Positions 59,803 to 64,000 of a stretch of DNA of 64,000 nucleotides are shown here, piece by piece. How positions within the stretch are numbered: the stretch's first letter is position 1; each line of letters begins with the position of its first letter. The notes under the pieces were generated by a model. It worked only from the letters and a program-made list of their open reading frames with translations, searched no databases and had not been told where the DNA came from. The translations under genes were made by a program, and so were the position numbers. This DNA is from an uncultured Verrucomicrobiae bacterium (GTDB lineage: Bacteria > Verrucomicrobiota > Verrucomicrobiia > Limisphaerales > AAA164-E04): positions 62,001 to 126,000 of the forward strand of contig CALSPN010000022.1 of NCBI GenBank assembly GCA_943788245.1, written 5' to 3'.

Positions 59803-60708
59803 ATGAATGTCACAGGCCCCATTCATTTCTACAATCGTTACACCGGACATCTAGAGACCGAAGCTGTATATGGTGGCGGGTTTCTCAAATGGGCTTACGG
59901 AAACCCATTGGGTAGAGTTTCCGTGGATTTATTTGTCAAACGTGCTTTTTTTTCCCACTTTTATGGTTGGTGGATGGACCGTCCTTCGACTGTTGCCAAA
60001 GTAAAACCTTTTGTGAAATCGTTCGGATTGGATGCTCAGGAGTTTGCCAAAAAGATGGACGAATTCACGTCCTTCAATGACTTCTTCAGCCGTGAATTAA
60101 AACCCGAAGCAAGACCCATTGTGGATGACAGGGATGCAGTTGTGTTTCCTGCTGATGGAAGGCACTTGGGCTTTCAGGATTTATCCAAGGTGCAGCATGT
60201 TTTTGTCAAAGGGCAGTCCTTTGATCTGGAAGCGCTTTTGGGAAATGCTGATCTTGCAAATCGATATCGAAATGGATCTGCAGTTCTTTCACGATTGTGT
60301 CCCACGGATTATCATCGATTTCATTTCTCCGTTCAGGGAAAAGCTGGCCAGAGCAAACTGATCAATGGTGACCTTTATTCCGTCAATCCAATGGCATTGC
60401 GGCAGAATCTCAATTATTTGTGTGAAAACAAAAGAGCGCTTACAAGCGTGCAAACTGATCGCTGTGGAGAGGTATTGATCATGGAAATAGGTGCGACGAA
60501 TGTGGGATCCATTTTGCAGACATTTCAATCTGATGCTTCTCTTCAGCACAAAGGGCAGGAGAAAGGGTATTTTCGATTCGGAGGATCGGCCACGATGACC
60601 TTTTTCGAGCCAGGCGCCCTTAGGTTGGCAGAAGATCTACGCACTCATTCCGCCAACGGAATAGAATTGTATGCACGCATGGGGGACTTGATGGGGAGGG
60701 TTAGTTAA
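59803..60708 (+). CDS. psd: Phosphatidylserine decarboxylase proenzyme
   Basis: 301 residues. Makes phosphatidylethanolamine at the membrane; the precursor self-cleaves to yield the pyruvoyl group. The cleavage site is the Gly-Ser bond in GYFRFGGSATMTFFEPG (GGSA where the common site is LGST or GGST). Other motifs: FNDFFSRELKPEARPI, LCPTDYHRFHFSVQG and GATNVGSI. The usual partner pssA is not adjacent. Confidence 0.93.
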   Translation: MNVTGPIHFYNRYTGHLETEAVYGGGFLKWAYGNPLGRVSVDLFVKRAFFSHFYGWWMDRPSTVAKVKPFVKSFGLDAQEFAKKMDEFTSFNDFFSRELKPEARPIVDDRDAVVFPADGRHLGFQDLSKVQHVFVKGQSFDLEALLGNADLANRYRNGSAVLSRLCPTDYHRFHFSVQGKAGQSKLINGDLYSVNPMALRQNLNYLCENKRALTSVQTDRCGEVLIMEIGATNVGSILQTFQSDASLQHKGQEKGYFRFGGSATMTFFEPGALRLAEDLRTHSANGIELYARMGDLMGRVS

Positions 60709-61294
60709 GTAACTGTTTTCAGGGGCCGTATATTGCCTTGATCCGGATCGGCTGGTGGGCAGGCAGTGTGGTCCTTGGTTTGTGAGCACATCATCAAAAC
60801 CCGAATGTTGGTTTACAGGATAGCCTGCCTTGCATCGCTCGACACTGCCATGACGCCATTGGTTCCCGTGCAGCCATTGGGTGAGCAGATACGTAGGCTG
60901 CATGAGCCCCCTTGTTCGTTCAGCAAGGATTGATTCCGCCACCCAGTTGAGAGCTTTTCACAGCATGCAGGAGTCACACCCGCCGATGGCTCAGAGCATG
61001 AACGGGTATTTGAGGTGCCCATATCTCAAAGCAGTTGCATACGAACCCGGTGAACGTATTCGCACGGGATAGTCCAATCCCGGTGCTGTTTGAGAGAAGG
61101 GGGTTTCAGCTTCATTGCAAGTGGGTTCAAGCCCCTGTTTGAAGGGGTTCCGTCAAAATTTCCATTGACAGTTTGCAGGTGACAGGGTCTTATTTTGCCT
61201 CATCCTTTCCTAGAAGGCGTGCCTCTTTATGGGCTGATTGCGTCTTTGAGGTGGTGCTTTTCGGGGAAAAACCTCGGATTGAATTTTCAATGTC
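60709..61294. other. Intergenic stretch of about 590 bases, no gene recognised
   Basis: It holds several short overlapping frames without recognisable motifs. A CCCCT/AGGGG hairpin lies near 61125-61145 within the sequence TTCAAGCCCCT, which looks superficially like a tRNA T-arm but lacks the rest of a tRNA. I see no repeat or attachment site. A decayed gene is possible. Confidence 0.4.
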
Positions 61295-62421
61295 ATGAGC
61301 AGGAAAAAAATCAATATTGCCATCATTGGATTGGGGTTTGGTGCTGAGTTCATTCCCATCTATCAGAACCATCCCAACGCCAGCATGTACGCGATATGCC
61401 AGCGTAACAAAAAGAAGCTCAATGCCATCGGTGATGCCTTTGGTATCGAAAAACGCTACCAGAAGTACGAAGACGTGCTCAAGGACCCAGATGTGGACGC
61501 CGTTCACATCAACACGCCCATACCAGATCATGCCGCCCAATCCATCGCTGCGCTGAAAGCCGGTAAGCATGTGGCATGCACTGTGCCAATGGCTACTTCT
61601 GCTGCTGATTGCAAAACAATTGTCAATCTTTGCAAGAAAACGGGATTGAAATACATGATGATGGAAACCGTGGTGTATGCACGGGAATTTCTTTTCGTCA
61701 AAGAGCTCTACGAGAAGGGGAAATTAGGGAAAAGTACAGTTTTTACAGGCCAGTCATCAGCAGGACATGGATGGATGGCCCAATTACTGGCCGGGATTGC
61801 CTCCCATGCATTATGCGACCCATTGTGTTGGCCCCTGCATGGCATTGACCAATGACACGGCTGAATATGTCTCCTGCTTCGGTTCTGGAACCATTCGCAA
61901 GAACCTGATCAAGCATTACAATTCTCCTTTTGCCGTCGAAACCACTCATATCAAATTCAAGGACTCCGATTTGAGTGCGCGTATCCATCGCAGTTTGTTC
62001 GATACGGCCAGGCAGTATCGAGAAAGCTTTGATGTTTATGGAGATAAGCAGGCTTTTGAATGGCCTTTGATCGAGGGAGAAGACCCTGTTTTACACACAG
62101 CCAAGAAGCCGGAACACAAGATCCCCAAACGGGTCAAAGTCAAGGATTACGCCTCTCGATTGCCGAAGGGGATTCGTCCATTCACCACCAAGGGGGTGTA
62201 CGATCTTGGTAAAAAAACCCATTGAGCTTTACCCAGGGTGCAGGGCATGGGGGATCTCACCCTCATCTGGCGCACGAATTTGTCAGTGCCTTGATGGACG
62301 GAAGCGTGACCCGTTCCCGAACGCTCGTCAGTCCGCAAACTGGACCTGTGTCGGTATTTGCGCTCACGAATCCGCCCTCAAGGGCGGCAAAATCGTCAAG
62401 TTACCCGCTTTTACGCAGTAA
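61295..62421 (+). CDS. Gfo/Idh/MocA-family oxidoreductase, three indels as read
   Basis: A sugar or inositol-type dehydrogenase of about 375 residues that uses NAD(P)(H). The Rossmann motif IIGLGFGAEFIPIY, the VHINTPIPDH stretch and the ETVVYAREF motif are in the first piece (61295-61855). The second (61767-62225) has GWPNYWPGLPPMHYATH and the third (62206-62421) ends with SALKGGKIVKLPAF. Restoring the frame needs one base removed near T 61754, one T added near 62222-62223 and one C added at CCC 62310-62312. It is beside an MFS transporter, a pairing common in PVC genomes. Confidence 0.75.
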
Positions 62422-62453
62422 ATTAATAATGAATCAGTAAACTAAAGTTAAAA

Positions 62454-64000
62454 ATGAGTAATAATAATTCACATTCAGCTGGTGACATGTTCCTTTTCTG
62501 GGGTTGCTTTGTTGCTTTAATTACCACTGCATTCGCGTTTATTACGCGGGCATTCTTGGTCAATACCCCCACCTTATGGCCGGCGGCCTTTGGTTTGGAT
62601 GCGGTTCAAGGGCAGGAACTGTTTGGTGCCGGCATCTGGCCGTTCGCTATCAGTATCATTGTGTTCAGTCTCATCATTGACAGGATTGGATACAAGACTG
62701 CGATGATATTCAGTTTTGTCTGTTATGCGGTCTATGCCGGCATGGCTTTCATGGCGCATGGGATAGTCACCGGGGCGGACGGAGACGCCCTGGCTGAAGC
62801 TCAGAAAAAGGCCTATGGTTACCTTTATGGAGGTTCTATTATCTTGGGCTTAGGTAACGGTACAGTTGAGGCATTTATCAACCCTGTGGTGGCAACGATG
62901 TTCCACAAGGAAAAAACCAAATGGCTCAATATTTTGCACGCTGGCTGGCCTGGTGGACTCGTTATCGGTGGTTTATTGACCATCATGCTGGGGGACCAAG
63001 CCGCCAATGACTGGCGTATTTTGATCTATCTTATTGCCATACCCGCCATTGTGTTTTTGATCATGCTCATCAAGGCGACTTTTCCTGTCAATGAACGTGT
63101 TGCTTCTGGCACGAGTTATAAGGAAATGTTGGCAGAATTCGGTGGTATCGGGGCCTTGTTCGCATCTGCATTGATCTTTGGGCAACTGGGCCAGGTATTT
63201 GGATGGAGCGCTGGATTGACATGGGGAATCATTGCTCTGGCAACAGTCGGATACGGCCTCTATTGTAAATCTTTTGGAAGACCTATCCTTATTTTCCTAT
63301 GCTTGATCATGATGCCATTGGCGACGACAGAGTTGGGCACCGACGGTGCCATCACTGGAATCATGGAAGAGCCTATGACCGTAGCTGGATTCCATCCTTT
63401 GTGGGTGCTCATCTACACTTCTGCGATCATGGCCATCCTAAGGTTTTTCTTCGCAGGCCCTATTGTTAAAAAACTCACTCCAATAGGTCTTTTGATTCTC
63501 TCTTCGGTCATGGCCATTGTAGGGCTGTTTTTCCTGTCGTCCGCTCAGGGATTGATGATTATCTTTGTCTTCGCAACCATTTATGGATTCGGGAAAACAT
63601 TTTTCTGGCCAACCATGCTTGGAGTTGTTTCCGAACAATCTCCAAAAGGTGGGGCATTGACACTGAACGCCATTGCTGGAATTGGAATGCTGACAGTAGG
63701 AATTGTGGGCGGTCCTCTGATTGGTAAGATGCAGGAAGATTCGGTTGCCAAGAAAATGAACCAGGAAACTTACTCTCAGATCTCCTCTGAGAATTCTTAT
63801 CTGCTGGGAAATTACACTGCAGTTGATCCATCCAAAGTGGCAGAACTTGGTGAAGAAAAAGCTGGCGAAATCAATGAAGAGGTGAAACTTGCAAAGCAAG
63901 GAGCCCTTGCAAACGTGACTGTCTTTCCTGTCTTCATGCTGGTTTGTTACATTCTCTTGTTCCTCTACTTCAAGCAACGAGGAGGCTACAAACCTGTTGA
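62454..64000 (+). CDS. MFS transporter (sugar-type), 3' truncated by the window end
   Basis: An open frame of at least 515 residues with about twelve hydrophobic helices, MSNNNSHSAGDMFLFWG onward. Features: IIDRIGYKTAMIFS (the MFS loop 2-3 motif in relaxed form), LGLGNGTVEAFINPVVATMF, the LHAGWPGGLVIGG helix, and GFGKTFFWPTMLGVVSEQSP. A large acidic cytoplasmic loop precedes the last helices. It starts 32 bases after the oxidoreductase stop, so the two are one operon and the transporter may import its substrate (inference). Confidence 0.9.
   Translation, partial: MSNNNSHSAGDMFLFWGCFVALITTAFAFITRAFLVNTPTLWPAAFGLDAVQGQELFGAGIWPFAISIIVFSLIIDRIGYKTAMIFSFVCYAVYAGMAFMAHGIVTGADGDALAEAQKKAYGYLYGGSIILGLGNGTVEAFINPVVATMFHKEKTKWLNILHAGWPGGLVIGGLLTIMLGDQAANDWRILIYLIAIPAIVFLIMLIKATFPVNERVASGTSYKEMLAEFGGIGALFASALIFGQLGQVFGWSAGLTWGIIALATVGYGLYCKSFGRPILIFLCLIMMPLATTELGTDGAITGIMEEPMTVAGFHPLWVLIYTSAIMAILRFFFAGPIVKKLTPIGLLILSSVMAIVGLFFLSSAQGLMIIFVFATIYGFGKTFFWPTMLGVVSEQSPKGGALTLNAIAGIGMLTVGIVGGPLIGKMQEDSVAKKMNQETYSQISSENSYLLGNYTAVDPSKVAELGEEKAGEINEEVKLAKQGALANVTVFPVFMLVCYILLFLYFKQRGGYKPV

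Noticed and set aside
61100-61160. tRNA-like T-arm (GGGTTCAAGCCCC)
   Set aside because: No matching acceptor, D-arm or anticodon arm within 90 bases; only a short hairpin.

Overview
The window looks like a chromosomal piece of a Verrucomicrobiota bacterium, most likely of the Pedosphaerales/Limisphaerales type. This is inferred from gene content: secreted sulfatases, a DUF1080 protein, PVC-type multihaem cytochromes fused to PA14 domains, CotH-kinase and lamin-tail proteins, pseudopilin-like proteins with an FADG-type C-terminus, and a Gfo/Idh oxidoreductase beside an MFS transporter. I see no rRNA, tRNA, CRISPR array, phage or insertion sequence. No marker gene was compared, so the taxonomy is provisional.

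Layout. 0-5 kb: the tail of a pseudopilin-like protein, a DUF1080 protein, a Na+/solute symporter and anmK (cell-wall sugar recycling). 5.5-9.2 kb: a lipid-transport (Mla/MCE) operon of permease, an ATPase with unusual motifs, an MCE protein and a TPR protein. 9.5-34 kb: an accessory block of secreted proteins, comprising four sulfatases counting the one at 38 kb, three CotH-type proteins, a metallophosphoesterase, a 1603-residue pentahaem protein, a lactonase, an EEP-family phosphohydrolase and a PQQ dehydrogenase. Together they suggest scavenging of sulfated polysaccharides with periplasmic oxidation, but no glycoside hydrolase or polysaccharide lyase is visible. 34-43 kb: an aldo/keto reductase, atpD-atpC, a trpG/pabA-type amidotransferase, a sulfatase, rlmN and glgP. 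43-53 kb: a sorbosone-dehydrogenase/dihaem fusion, rhomboid, bcp, an Smr protein, a pseudopilin-like protein, a three-gene Na+-pump decarboxylase operon without its carboxyltransferase, and xylA. 53-61 kb: a housekeeping run yajC-secDF-terC-exoD-recJ-psd. 61-64 kb: a Gfo/Idh oxidoreductase and an MFS transporter that runs off the window.

Sixteen single-base indels break six otherwise well-conserved genes. They lie at 27.0-39.2 kb and 61.7-62.4 kb. Fourteen are one extra base, nearly always in a short homopolymer. One hits atpD, which is essential in most bacteria, so sequencing or assembly error is the simplest explanation. These genes are given as whole spans with the break points stated. 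Two of the breaks are G8 tracts in secreted-protein genes, where phase variation is a minor alternative.

The most unusual biology I can support is the Mla-type ATPase, whose Walker A is intact but whose Q-loop, signature, Walker B glutamate and H-loop are all altered. Next are the detached atpDC pair, a hairpin followed by eight T in the glgP leader, and the very large cytochrome/PA14/propeller protein.
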